Source: Rhodospirillaceae bacterium (lineage in GTDB: Bacteria; Pseudomonadota; Alphaproteobacteria; Rhodospirillales; Rhodospirillaceae). Taken from it: a DNA stretch of 64,000 nt. Made by a program: the position numbers and the translations under genes. How positions within the stretch are numbered: position 1 is the stretch's first letter; every line of letters starts with the position of its first letter. Below are positions 31,511 to 40,470 of this stretch, in pieces. Under the pieces are notes generated by a model that saw only the letters and a list, made by a program, of their open reading frames with translations, did no database searches and was not told the origin of the DNA. The DNA lies in NCBI GenBank assembly GCA_029243545.1, contig JAQWRV010000002.1:124001-188000 (forward strand), in the 5' to 3' direction.

Positions 31511-32260
31511 ATGCCAACAGTGCGCAATGGGTCTGTCGATCTTCACTACCGCGCTTCAGGGGATGGCTTCCCAATTCTATTTCTCCACGGATTCACTGCG
31601 TCCCTCGGCTTGTGGAACGGAGTGTCCAGCGTTTTTTCAACGTCCTTCCGCTGCATTAACATGGACTTGCGCGGTCATGGGAAGAGCAGCCCAGGCCCAA
31701 GAGAGTCTTATTCTCTTGAAAGTCTTTCAGGAGACGCATTGAAAATACTGGACGATGACGAGGCCGACCGAGCCATTGTCATTGGCCATTCGCTGGGCGG
31801 GATGATCGCCCAGCACCTTGCCGTTCACTATCAAGAGCGCATTGCCGCATTAGTACTGAGCAGCACCACGTGCTTTGTGCCACCCCGCGATGCGTTTGTG
31901 CCACTCATTAAAGGGGCGATCGCATTGGCGTCCATGTCAGCAAAAGAAAAAGCCATGAACCCGGCCCTGCGCCATTCTTCGCCATTAGACGAGGACACAG
32001 CGTGGGGCTGCGGGGAAACAATTCTCAACCTAGCTCGATACGATCAAATGCTGGAGTCTTTCGCATCGCCATCTCTTGTTATTTATGGAGACCAAGACAG
32101 CGAATCTATTGTCAAAGGATCGCAACAACTCGTTGCGTCGATTCCTCTTAGCCGTGAAAGCATTGTTTTGGGCGCTGCTCATGTTCCCCAGGTGACACAT
32201 GCAGAAGCATATAACGAAGCGCTCTCGGACTTATTGCAAGACCTTGATTTGGAAAGCTAA
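31511..32260 (+). CDS. Alpha/beta hydrolase
   Basis: A 249-residue cytoplasmic hydrolase with no signal peptide. The fold is marked by FLHGFTASLGLWNG, the oxyanion region after LDLRGHGKS-like MDLRGHGKSSPG, the nucleophile elbow GHSLGG, an acid in VIYGDQDS and the His in LGAAHVPQVTHA. It follows SDR (2) by 7 bases, making SDR-SDR-hydrolase one operon. 3-oxoadipate enol-lactonase-like and general ester hydrolases share this pattern. Its stop overlaps by 4 bases the end of the methyltransferase on the other strand. Confidence 0.85.
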   Translation: MPTVRNGSVDLHYRASGDGFPILFLHGFTASLGLWNGVSSVFSTSFRCINMDLRGHGKSSPGPRESYSLESLSGDALKILDDDEADRAIVIGHSLGGMIAQHLAVHYQERIAALVLSSTTCFVPPRDAFVPLIKGAIALASMSAKEKAMNPALRHSSPLDEDTAWGCGETILNLARYDQMLESFASPSLVIYGDQDSESIVKGSQQLVASIPLSRESIVLGAAHVPQVTHAEAYNEALSDLLQDLDLES

Positions 32261-33036
32261 CGCAGAGCCTCCCAACGTTTTGCCGATGCTTTATCCAGCC
32301 GGCGCGCATAATATCCTTGCATGGGCGGCTTAAACGGCGTCTGGCCGCTGCGCTTTCTCAGCGCTGAGTAAATTAGTGCGTTATCCCCGATTTCACCTTT
32401 CTCAGCCATGTCATGAATTGAGTCGCGCCCTTTAACCATGACGATGCGCGGTGGCGTGACTTCAGCATACATAAACACCGCAGGTACATAGGTGTTTGTC
32501 TCTGCTAGATCAAAGATGAAGGTGGGTTGGAAATTATAGAAACCATGGTCGACCCAGCCCTGGAATGGCAAGCCGTGGAGCATCAGGCCACCTGATTTTG
32601 TACGATCATGAATCGTCTTAAAAACCTGGTAAACGTTAAAAACGTGTTCTGCCGTCCCAAAATTGCAGAGAACATCGTATTGTGTTTCCAGCGGCACCTG
32701 TTCATTGAGATCGTACTTATGAGCCCGCTCGTCAACGCCGTGCAGATCAATCGCTTCATAGGTATGTGGCCCCAGAAAGGTCTGCCAAAACAGGTCGGCC
32801 ATTTTGAATAACCATCTGTCCGACTGAGTCTCCGCAACAGATATAACCTGATCAACCAGGCTTTCCGCTTCAACTGAGTCGGAAACGTAGCGCCGGATAT
32901 CAGCGATAAAGTCGTTGATAGGGACGTCGCCGTACCAATTGGATTGACCGAGATCCAGAATACTTGGATTCTCTGGAATTAACCCCTCATCTTTAAGACG
33001 GCGTACGAGTGCATATTCTATTTGAGTGATGGCCAT
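32257..33036 (-). CDS. SAM-dependent methyltransferase-like protein
   Basis: The 259-residue protein has a class I methyltransferase-like outline: SILDLGQSNWYG as the glycine loop, an acidic end in AIDLHGVDERAHKYDLNEQ, YDVLCNFGTAEHVFNVYQ as the motif IV region, and GGLMLHGLPFQGW after it. No family can be named with confidence. It carries no signal peptide. It is alone on its strand, converges with the hydrolase, and is divergent from cysD across a 375-base gap with a 7-bp tandem repeat. Such proteins occur near polysaccharide and TPR-glycosyltransferase genes. Confidence 0.6.
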   Translation of the reverse strand: MAITQIEYALVRRLKDEGLIPENPSILDLGQSNWYGDVPINDFIADIRRYVSDSVEAESLVDQVISVAETQSDRWLFKMADLFWQTFLGPHTYEAIDLHGVDERAHKYDLNEQVPLETQYDVLCNFGTAEHVFNVYQVFKTIHDRTKSGGLMLHGLPFQGWVDHGFYNFQPTFIFDLAETNTYVPAVFMYAEVTPPRIVMVKGRDSIHDMAEKGEIGDNALIYSALRKRSGQTPFKPPMQGYYARRLDKASAKRWEALR

Positions 33037-33411
33037 GACAAATCATTTATTGTGTATTTTCAGGTTTTAACGGGTCCTTGCCAACATCGCAAAGAACAAA
33101 GAAAAAGGACAAGGGACAAAGGACAAAGGACAAAGGACAAAACGTTGCCAGTATTTTAACTGTTCGCCTAGGCTGATCTGAACCTGCCCAGGCAGTGAGT
33201 TAAGTGGCTAAGGCCTTGTTAGGTCGAAAACTTTATTGATGCTGAGAGCTTTCCTAGTTGGGAATCCCCATAAATTCTAAGAGCTTTCCACTACGGCGAC
33301 ACCCGCTAAGAGAAGATAAATACTGAAATACACCTTTAGAACCCGCCCTTAGCTATTGCCATGGACATTTTGGGCCATGCATGGCAATGAGGCGCCGCTT
33401 TAACGAAGGAA
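33037..33411. other. Divergent noncoding region before cysD
   Basis: This 375-base gap between the methyltransferase and cysD contains the short tandem repeat at 33104-33138. The rest is AT-richer and holds no recognisable gene. AAGGA just before cysD (33406-33410) is the likely Shine-Dalgarno. A long 5' region before sulfate-activation genes would fit regulation, but no CysB-type operator can be named. Confidence 0.5.
33104..33138 (+). repeat. 7-bp tandem repeat AAAGGAC, five units
   Basis: Five head-to-tail units of AAAGGAC, with the second reading AAGGGAC. Degenerate units (AAAGAAC) precede it. Each unit also contains AAGGA, a Shine-Dalgarno-like string. As a simple repeat it could vary in number by slippage. 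It lies about 275 bases before cysD and about 70 bases before the methyltransferase start. Confidence 0.9.
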
Positions 33412-34215
33412 ATGGCGGAAATGGACGATCTAGACGCTCTAGAAGCGCAAAGTATTTTTATCTTGCGCGAGGCGTTTAACAAGTTTGAACCGCTGGGCCT
33501 TTTGTGGTCACTCGGAAAAGATTCCTGCGTCATGATTTGGCTGGCTAAGAAAGCGTTTCTCGGCCGCATGCCCTTTCCCGCCATCCACTTGGATACGGGT
33601 CTAGAATTCCCTGAAGCGTATGCGTTTCGCGACCGCTATTCGAAGGAATGGGACTTAGATCTTATAGCTGACGACTGCCCTCCCCTCGAAGAAGTGGACC
33701 CAAGCCTCCCTCCTGACTCGCGTCTTGCTGCGCGGAAGTCACTAGGACTTCAGCAGGCCATTGACCGTTACGGATATAAGGCGCTGATCACAGGCATTCG
33801 CCGAGATGAACAGGCGACCCGCGCCAAGGAACGTGTCTTCAGCCCTCGCGGGGTCGACAATTCATGGGATTTCCGTGAGCAGCCTCCAGAATTCTGGGAC
33901 CAATACAACACCGATTTTCCCCCTGGCACGCACGTGCGGGTTCACCCACTATTACATTGGACCGAAGTCGATATCTGGCGCTATATCGAACGGGAAAACA
34001 TTCCCATGGTACCTCTGTATTACGCCAAGAATGGTGAGCGTTATCGCTCTCTCGGCGAGATGGGCATCACACTGCCAATCAAATCAAACGCCACCACTAT
34101 TGCTCAGATCATAACTGAATTGGACGAAACCAAAGATCCTGAACGGGCCGGACGGACCATGGATCATGAGTCAGAAGACAGCTTCGAACGGTTGCGCACG
34201 ACGGGGTATCTTTAA
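33412..34215 (+). CDS. cysD: Sulfate adenylyltransferase subunit 2 (CysD)
   Basis: CysD is the adenylyl-transferring subunit of ATP sulfurylase, which makes APS from sulfate and ATP. It has the PP-loop LGKDS (in WSLGKDSCVM), LEAQSIFILREAF, DTGLEF, EFRDR-like AFRDRYSKEW, ITGIRRDEQATRAKERVFS and the end ERLRTTGYL. With 267 residues it is shorter than the roughly 300-residue enterobacterial type. AAGGA lies one base before the first ATG (33412) and ten bases before a second ATG (33421), so translation may start at 33421. It is followed by cysNC after 3 bases. Confidence 0.9.
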   Translation: MAEMDDLDALEAQSIFILREAFNKFEPLGLLWSLGKDSCVMIWLAKKAFLGRMPFPAIHLDTGLEFPEAYAFRDRYSKEWDLDLIADDCPPLEEVDPSLPPDSRLAARKSLGLQQAIDRYGYKALITGIRRDEQATRAKERVFSPRGVDNSWDFREQPPEFWDQYNTDFPPGTHVRVHPLLHWTEVDIWRYIERENIPMVPLYYAKNGERYRSLGEMGITLPIKSNATTIAQIITELDETKDPERAGRTMDHESEDSFERLRTTGYL

Positions 34216-34218
34216 GCC

Positions 34219-36117
34219 ATGGGTACCGAAATCAAGGCCACCGATATCAAAATTAAAGAGCGCGCTTTTCCGATTGTCATCGTCGGCCATATCGATCACG
34301 GCAAATCAACACTGATCGGTCGAATGCTGCACGACACAGGCTCCCTGCCCAACGGCAAGGTCGAAGAACTCCAGTCCAGTTGCGATCGACGCAGTGCGCC
34401 TTTCGAGTGGTCCTTCGTGCTCGATTCGCTTCAGTTGGAACGTGATCAAGCTATCACCGTCGATTCAACGCAGATCTGGTTCCACACGGAAACCCGCCGC
34501 TACGTCATCATTGACGCTCCAGGGCATCGCGAATTTCTCCGCAACATGGTTACTGGCGCGGCCAACGCAAATGCAGGCGTTATTGTTATCGACGCCGAGC
34601 AAGGGGTTTCTGAACAGACGCGGCGTCACGCTTACCTGCTTCACCTGATTGGTATTCCGCAGGTCATCGTTGCCATCAACAAGATGGATCTGGTCGACTA
34701 CTCTGAAGACCGCTTCAAAGAAGTCGAAGCGGAGATGACCGCGTATCTCAAAGAAATTGGCCTCGATGCCCAAGCCATGATTCCTGTATCTGCGGCCAAT
34801 GGGGAGAACCTTTCCAGGAAGTCTTACAAAATGCCCTGGTATACGGGCCTGACTGTGACTGATGCACTGGATGCATTTCCACGCGTCGCAGCGCCGGTAG
34901 AACGCCCGTTCCGCATGCCGGTACAGGATATTTACCGTTACGACGGACGTCGCCTTATCGCTGGGCGGGTTGAGAGTGGCCAGCTAGAGGTTGGTAGCGA
35001 TTTGACCGTTTGGCCAACCGGCCGCACCGCCAAGGTTCTTTCGTTCGAAAGTTGGGCAACCCCCAAAGAAAAGGCAACCATTAGCGCAGGTGAGTCCGTC
35101 GCTCTTACTCTGAGTGACGAATTGTTTGTCGAACGCGGTCATATTTTGACTTTGCCGACGGCAGGGCCGCGGACCGCCAATACATTGTCTGTGAGGTTAT
35201 TCTGGCTGAGTAAAACACCCTTGCAGCGCGGTGAATCTCTGACTCTCAAATTGGCAACTGCAGAATATGATGTTGTGGTCGAATCAATTGATACGGTCAT
35301 TGACGTCGACGATCTCAGCCGCGGGCGCGGCCATGAAGTCATTCAGAACGGCGTCGCAGAAATCACCCTGCGGTGCCGCAGCAACATCACTTACGACCTG
35401 TTTTACGATCTCCCTGCGCTAGGCCGCGCTGTTCTAATAGACGGATATCAAGTCGTCGGCGGCTGCATTATCGAAGGCGGCGCCGATGTAGAAACAGCGT
35501 CCCGCAACCTAACAGCCGTTCCACAGTCTGTCAGTTCGGATGAACGTCAGGTTGCCAATGGTTACCCCGGCGCAGTGCTATGGATGTCAGGTTTATCTGG
35601 CGCTGGAAAATCAACGTTAGCTATGGCTCTACAGCGCGAGTTGTTTAACCGTAACATTTATGTGTACACGCTAGATGGAGACAATGTGCGTAATGGCTTA
35701 AATCGCGACCTCGGTTTTAGCGAGGAAGAGCGCGATGAAAATATCCGCCGCGTTGCCGAAGTTGCCAAGCTGTTTGCCGATGCCGGCATGATCGTCATTT
35801 CTGCTTTCATCGCCCCCACCAACGCCGCCCGTGCTCAGGCGCGGGAAATTATTGGCGACAGGTTCCACGAGGTACACATCAGCGCTGATATGAATGTCTG
35901 TGAATCTCGTGACGTTAAAGGTCTCTATGCCAAGGCTCGCCGCGGAGAAATTGAAGACTTCACCGGCATTTCCTCACCATGGGAGCCGCCAGAGAATCCG
36001 GACCTAGAGGTTAACACCGGCGAACTGTCTTTAGACGACTCTCTCGGCAAAATGGTCCGCTACATCGAGCAACGCGTTCTCCAGGCCAAAGACAAAGCCA
36101 TCAGCAGCAATCATTAG
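34219..36117 (+). CDS. cysNC: Bifunctional sulfate adenylyltransferase subunit 1 / APS kinase (CysNC)
   Basis: The 632-residue fusion couples the GTPase subunit of ATP sulfurylase to APS kinase. The N-terminal part has the G1 motif GHIDHGKS (near residue 23), G3 DAPGH and G4 NKMD, followed by beta-barrel domains. The C-terminal part, from about 445, is an APS kinase with P-loop GLSGAGKS, LDGDNVRNGLNRDLGFS, and later DVKGLYAKARRGEI and DFTGISSPWEPP. Together with CysD it converts sulfate to PAPS. PAPS feeds cysteine synthesis or sulfation; no PAPS reductase or sulfotransferase is in the window. It is translationally close to cysD. Its stop abuts the tannase gene on the other strand, with no space for a terminator between them. 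Confidence 0.95.
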   Translation: MGTEIKATDIKIKERAFPIVIVGHIDHGKSTLIGRMLHDTGSLPNGKVEELQSSCDRRSAPFEWSFVLDSLQLERDQAITVDSTQIWFHTETRRYVIIDAPGHREFLRNMVTGAANANAGVIVIDAEQGVSEQTRRHAYLLHLIGIPQVIVAINKMDLVDYSEDRFKEVEAEMTAYLKEIGLDAQAMIPVSAANGENLSRKSYKMPWYTGLTVTDALDAFPRVAAPVERPFRMPVQDIYRYDGRRLIAGRVESGQLEVGSDLTVWPTGRTAKVLSFESWATPKEKATISAGESVALTLSDELFVERGHILTLPTAGPRTANTLSVRLFWLSKTPLQRGESLTLKLATAEYDVVVESIDTVIDVDDLSRGRGHEVIQNGVAEITLRCRSNITYDLFYDLPALGRAVLIDGYQVVGGCIIEGGADVETASRNLTAVPQSVSSDERQVANGYPGAVLWMSGLSGAGKSTLAMALQRELFNRNIYVYTLDGDNVRNGLNRDLGFSEEERDENIRRVAEVAKLFADAGMIVISAFIAPTNAARAQAREIIGDRFHEVHISADMNVCESRDVKGLYAKARRGEIEDFTGISSPWEPPENPDLEVNTGELSLDDSLGKMVRYIEQRVLQAKDKAISSNH

Positions 36118-37680
36118 CTACGGATCAACCCGAACAAAGCTATCTGCATCATTGGGATCGCCTTCCCCGCTATACCGCACTTTCGCGGGATAAGGGAAAG
36201 TCGGTCTGCTGAAGTCCACGGCGTCCGCATCAAACGGAAGATCGGACCCTGCGCTATCAACTGGTACGTTGGGGTGCACCCCGATCAGCACGTCCGGTGC
36301 CTCGCCGTTCTCAACCCAGTCTTCCATATAGTCGAGGTAGTTGATTGCATAGGCCCCAGCTCCACCGGAGCAATGGTTCATTCCAGGGATCATGAAGAGA
36401 CGGAAAAATTCTTGCATCTCTTCTGGCCCACCCATGGTGTTGGTAGATAGATCGTAATAGTCGATGACGTTAAGAGGCACGACCGACTGATCCCGCCACC
36501 CTTGGTAAACTAAAATCTTTCCGTCACGGTCACGGTATTTGCGCAAATCTGGATTTGAACCTGTATACATGGACTCCATCATGCCAAGGCGTTTGTAATC
36601 GCGGTCATAATCGAAATCCGCGTTTTCCCAGGACGGCCCGGGGTCAGGCATGAACGCCATATAGCGGAACATATCACCCATAAATTTTTCATACGTGGAT
36701 AAGCTTCCGTCTCGGGAAATGTAATTACCAACCCAGTTCAACTCTGATCCTCGTTGCGCCCCCCCCGTATAAAGAGCCATTCCTTCGGAATTGCGGGGGC
36801 CGTCATAAATTTTATTGACCACGTCGACCTGATTTGACGCAAGACAATTGTCACGGTCTTGTCCAAGGCACTGCAGTTCACTGGGTTGAAAATCGCAGTC
36901 TCTGGCGTCACCGATGAGCCCGTCTTCGATACCATCGTTCATATCGCATTTAGCGATAACCGCTTCATGAATCATGGGGATTTTACTGGTGGGGAGAATC
37001 TGATTCCCATTTTCATCCCGGTTGGAGGCAACGTTCCAGTTTAGCTGCATGCCCGCACCGGTCTCATTGATGACGGGGGCTCCCGCGACAATTCCGTCAA
37101 AGTCGTACGGAAAGCGTTGCGCCTCGACCAAACCTTGCCGGCCGCCGGTAGAGCAGCCCATGTAATAAGAACGATTTGGTGCATCATCGTAAAACGATTC
37201 TGCAATGGCTTTGCCGGCCACCGTGACCACATGCGTACTGCGATAGCCAAAGTCAATTTCTGCTTGAATTGCGTTGTAGGCCCATTTTGCATCCAAAGCC
37301 GTAGACGTGTGACCCATGTCACTTGCAATACACGCATAACCATCTTTGACGTGGTTTGCGCATGACGCAACACCTACAAATCCACAATAGCCGCCGCAAC
37401 CGCGATAGAGAAATTTCCCATTCCAGTTTCTGACCGGCATCCACATTTCGAATTCAACGGCAGGACTGACATAGCCCGTAACCTGACAATAGGCAGGCAT
37501 GTCATCCGACCCTTCGACTACTCGACTTGCAGTGACGTGTGTCGGGGCATCGAGAAGCGTTGAAAAATCCGCCTTGCCGAGGGCGGCACATGAAGCTAAG
37601 TCAGCCGACAGAGCTTCAGTAGACGGCAACGTTACTCCGCCAACGAATAACGCAATTGCCCACATAATGAATTTCTTCAT
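36118..37680 (-). CDS. Tannase/feruloyl esterase-family secreted hydrolase
   Basis: A 520-residue exported protein with a signal peptide (ending EALSADLA, about 27 residues). The tannase/feruloyl-esterase family is shown by YMGCSTGGRQGLVEAQRFP with the nucleophile Ser in CSTGG, GACCGG-like Cys pattern (several Cys for disulfides, CGGYCG), VYQGWRDQSVVPLN with the acid and GMNHCSGG with the His. Cys residues flanking the triad (Cys in CSTGG and in HCSGG) are a known feature of the family. Such enzymes cut ester bonds of plant phenolics such as tannins and ferulate, or of terephthalate esters. The ATG is preceded by AGAGGAGAGG. It has no operon partner here; cysNC converges with it. Confidence 0.87.
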   Translation of the reverse strand: MKKFIMWAIALFVGGVTLPSTEALSADLASCAALGKADFSTLLDAPTHVTASRVVEGSDDMPAYCQVTGYVSPAVEFEMWMPVRNWNGKFLYRGCGGYCGFVGVASCANHVKDGYACIASDMGHTSTALDAKWAYNAIQAEIDFGYRSTHVVTVAGKAIAESFYDDAPNRSYYMGCSTGGRQGLVEAQRFPYDFDGIVAGAPVINETGAGMQLNWNVASNRDENGNQILPTSKIPMIHEAVIAKCDMNDGIEDGLIGDARDCDFQPSELQCLGQDRDNCLASNQVDVVNKIYDGPRNSEGMALYTGGAQRGSELNWVGNYISRDGSLSTYEKFMGDMFRYMAFMPDPGPSWENADFDYDRDYKRLGMMESMYTGSNPDLRKYRDRDGKILVYQGWRDQSVVPLNVIDYYDLSTNTMGGPEEMQEFFRLFMIPGMNHCSGGAGAYAINYLDYMEDWVENGEAPDVLIGVHPNVPVDSAGSDLPFDADAVDFSRPTFPYPAKVRYSGEGDPNDADSFVRVDP

Positions 37681-37842
37681 GACCTCTCCTCTATTGGGAA
37701 TCTCTTAAAATCATCGTAGCCGTGTTTACCTCCTCATCGTCAATGAATTAACGGGATGGCGTTCACGCTTTTGTCAGGTACATGGGCTGTTTTCTAGCGT
37801 AGGGTCTGATTAATTACGTTATCTGGATTGTTTGGACCCTTT

Positions 37843-39189
37843 ATGACCGACGTGGCCCAGCCGCCGCTTCCAACCAGCCGACTTAAAATAATACTCATCC
37901 TGGCTCTGCCCATCGTCGGCAGTATGGTGTCTCAAAATATTCTCAATCTCGTCGATACCGCCATGGTCGGGCGGATCGGACCCAATGCCCTCGCGGCGGT
38001 TGGAATCTCCAGTTTCACTAATTTTATGGCCATCGCCATTATTCTAGGACTCGGTACCGGTGTGCAGGCCATCGCCTCACGCCGCAAGGGCGAAGGCAAA
38101 GAGAACGAGACAGCCATACCCTTGAACGGCGGGCTCTTCTTGGCCTTGATAATGGGTCTGCCGTTGACAGTTATTCTTTATGTCGTGGTACCCTTCGGCT
38201 TTCCTCTGCTCGTTGATGACCCGGCGATTGTCAAAGAAGGCGTGCCCTACTTGCAAGCGCGCATTCTTGGAACTATCGCCATCGCCATTAATTATTCGTT
38301 CCGTGGATTTTGGAACGGCATCAGCATGCCGATGGTCTACATGCGCACGCTCGTGGTGATGCACGTGATCAATATATTTCTTAATTGGGTGCTCATATTT
38401 GGAAATCTTGGTGCACCTGCGCTCGGCACAGAAGGGGCCGGCATCGCCACGACAATATCAATTTTTGTCGGCACGGCCCTATATGCCACACAGGCATGGC
38501 ACTTAGCCCGTGACAAAGGGTTTCTTGACCGCCTGCCCCGGCGCGAAACTCTCGTTAGCATCATGCGGATTTCAATACCGGCTTCGATTCAGCAGTTTTT
38601 CTTCGCGGCAGGGTTTACAGCGCTCTTCCTGATTATTGGCAAGATCGGTACAGCCGAAATGGCCGCAGCCAGCGTGCTCATGAATATTTCTCAGGCCGCC
38701 TTTCTGCCGGGCCTGGGCTTGGGGATCGCCTGCGCGTCCTTAGTTGGCCAGGCGTTGGGACGGGGCGAACCAGAAGACGCGAAGGCCTGGGGATGGGACG
38801 TCACAAAACTCGGCATTCTTGTGATGGGCGTGCTCGGGCTTCCCATGTTGCTGGTCCCGAGCCTCCTTCTTTCAGTGTTTCTAACCGATCAGACCATTAT
38901 TGATTTAGCCCGGCCACCGCTCATGCTCGTGGGGGCAACGATTTGGTTTGAGGCAATCTCGATGATTTTGCTCAGTGGTTTGCAGGGCGCGGGGGCCGCA
39001 AGAATCGGTGCAAAGATATCTGTCGGTTTACAGTGGCTGCTCTTTCTACCATTTGCCTATGTCGTCGGTCCTGTGCTCGGCTATGGTTTGATGGGCGTCT
39101 GGATGTGGTTCATCACTTACCGGTTAATCACAACTATTATCTTCGCCAGCGTCTGGCAATTCAGTAAGTGGCATAACATTAAGGTCTAA
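37843..39189 (+). CDS. MATE-family multidrug/toxin efflux transporter
   Basis: A polytopic inner-membrane protein of about 448 residues with about 12 hydrophobic segments, arranged as two homologous six-helix halves. MATE features are PIVGSMVSQNILNLVDTAMVG in the first helix region and a similar IPASIQQFFFAAGF start of the second half. DinF/NorM family members export cationic or toxic compounds using Na+ or H+. The open frame begins at a TTG (37828), but the ATG at 37843 is more plausible. There is no clear Shine-Dalgarno sequence for either. It stands alone on its strand. Confidence 0.88.
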   Translation: MTDVAQPPLPTSRLKIILILALPIVGSMVSQNILNLVDTAMVGRIGPNALAAVGISSFTNFMAIAIILGLGTGVQAIASRRKGEGKENETAIPLNGGLFLALIMGLPLTVILYVVVPFGFPLLVDDPAIVKEGVPYLQARILGTIAIAINYSFRGFWNGISMPMVYMRTLVVMHVINIFLNWVLIFGNLGAPALGTEGAGIATTISIFVGTALYATQAWHLARDKGFLDRLPRRETLVSIMRISIPASIQQFFFAAGFTALFLIIGKIGTAEMAAASVLMNISQAAFLPGLGLGIACASLVGQALGRGEPEDAKAWGWDVTKLGILVMGVLGLPMLLVPSLLLSVFLTDQTIIDLARPPLMLVGATIWFEAISMILLSGLQGAGAARIGAKISVGLQWLLFLPFAYVVGPVLGYGLMGVWMWFITYRLITTIIFASVWQFSKWHNIKV

Positions 39190-39200
39190 CTTTCAATCCG

Positions 39201-40112
39201 TTAATGCGAACCAGTTACTTGCCTGACAAAATCTGCTAACTCCTGATTAAACCGATCAGCATGATGGTAAAACGGCAGGTGGCCAGTATCGTCGTAAAAC
39301 GATAGCGTCACGTCCGGTAGCTCTTTCAAAGCGACCTCAGTATCATTCGCCGGCATAACCACATCCCGCGACCCGCGTGTGAGCAGCACCGGAATATTCA
39401 ATGACGCCGCGAGGTCGGTGTTGTCGAGATCACGCCCTGCCATAGCGCGTTTGACGTAAGACGGCATTAAAAGGCCCATGGCGAACTGAGATTGCTTGTC
39501 CTGCTCCGTCATGTTGGGCGTGTAAAATCCCATGGCAGTATTCAGAGAGGCTTCGACGTTTTCATCAAAGACCATGGAGCGGGACTTGCGGGAGTTTTCC
39601 ATGATGTTCGCGACGTTATCTGATGGCGGGAACGGAGAACGGGGTACGAGCCCACCGAGGGAGCCGACAAGATTGACGCCGGAAACGCTGTCTAAGCCGT
39701 AGTGGCGAAGATAGTCGGACACCACAAAGCCTCCATAGGACCAGCCGACGATGACGGGTTTTTCTAAGCCCGTTGCCTGAATGACGGCGGCCACATCTCC
39801 AGCCCAGGCTTCTGACGGCGCGATCTGCTCCACCTGCCAAGGTTTTCCAGACAGGCCATGGCCTCGCATATCAAATGCGACAATATGGAAATCGGCGGCC
39901 AGGCCAGACTCCATCTGTAGACGGAATGCCAGCGAGCCCTGTCCGAACCCGTGAATGAGCAGAATGCCGGGGCCTTCTTGGTTGCCCGTTTCGATTACAT
40001 TTAGGGGTACGCCGCCATAGCCTTTAATTTCGGTGTAGGCCAGTTCTGCCTGGGCCGAGGACGACGCCAATGCGAACAGGGCAGCCGAACAAAAATATAC
40101 CAAGCGCCTCAT
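39201..40112 (-). CDS. Exported alpha/beta hydrolase
   Basis: A 303-residue protein with a signal peptide (ending ASSSAQAELA). The alpha/beta-hydrolase fold shows ILLIHGFGQGSLAFRLQ, FDMRGHGLSGKPW, nucleophile elbow GWSYGG, the acid in LTRGSRDVVMP and the His in DDTGHLPFYHH. It probably acts in the periplasm on an ester or amide. It converges with the MATE gene. The reading direction is opposite to the small membrane protein at 40261, with which it shares a 148-base upstream region. Confidence 0.85.
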   Translation of the reverse strand: MRRLVYFCSAALFALASSSAQAELAYTEIKGYGGVPLNVIETGNQEGPGILLIHGFGQGSLAFRLQMESGLAADFHIVAFDMRGHGLSGKPWQVEQIAPSEAWAGDVAAVIQATGLEKPVIVGWSYGGFVVSDYLRHYGLDSVSGVNLVGSLGGLVPRSPFPPSDNVANIMENSRKSRSMVFDENVEASLNTAMGFYTPNMTEQDKQSQFAMGLLMPSYVKRAMAGRDLDNTDLAASLNIPVLLTRGSRDVVMPANDTEVALKELPDVTLSFYDDTGHLPFYHHADRFNQELADFVRQVTGSH

Positions 40113-40210
40113 AGAGAACCCTCCAACTGAAAAAAACTAAACCCCACTTTAGCCAGCTCTCGCTGCGAGGGCGCCCAAGAGGCTGCATGCCTACAGAGGT
40201 CTTGTCTGCC

Positions 40211-40239
40211 TTGGGAAGCGCTTTGTGATGCGCTATACT
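40211..40239 (+). promoter_or_regulatory. Sigma-70-type promoter before the small membrane protein
   Basis: TTGGGA at 40211-40216 and TATACT at 40234-40239 are separated by 17 bases. Transcription would start near 40246, leaving a leader of about 15 bases with AAGGAA (40251-40256) before the GTG at 40261. Confidence 0.45.
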
Positions 40240-40260
40240 ATACACTAAACAAGGAAACTG

Positions 40261-40470
40261 GTGAAATTCGAGATGTGGATTTTCAAAGTGATTAAAGGGT
40301 TCGGACGATTCTTGCTTGATATCCTTTTTGTCCTAGTCAGCGTTGGCATCGCGGCCTACGTACTGGCGTCATTCGGAATGATAGGCGCCGTAATTCTAAC
40401 CATTCCTGTGTGGTATGCGCTGTCTTGGGTTTATTCCGGCATTCAAAATGCCGGAAAGACGGCCAGCTAA
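40261..40470 (+). CDS. Small two-helix membrane protein, unknown
   Basis: A 69-residue protein with two hydrophobic stretches (about residues 16-37 and 38-58) separated by a short turn, and a short charged tail. GTG at 40261 has AAGGAA ahead of it, with ATG at 40273 as an alternative. A good promoter lies just upstream. I do not recognise a family. Its strong signals for expression argue against chance. The stop overlaps by 4 bases the Gfo/Idh/MocA gene on the other strand. Confidence 0.6.
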   Translation: MKFEMWIFKVIKGFGRFLLDILFVLVSVGIAAYVLASFGMIGAVILTIPVWYALSWVYSGIQNAGKTAS

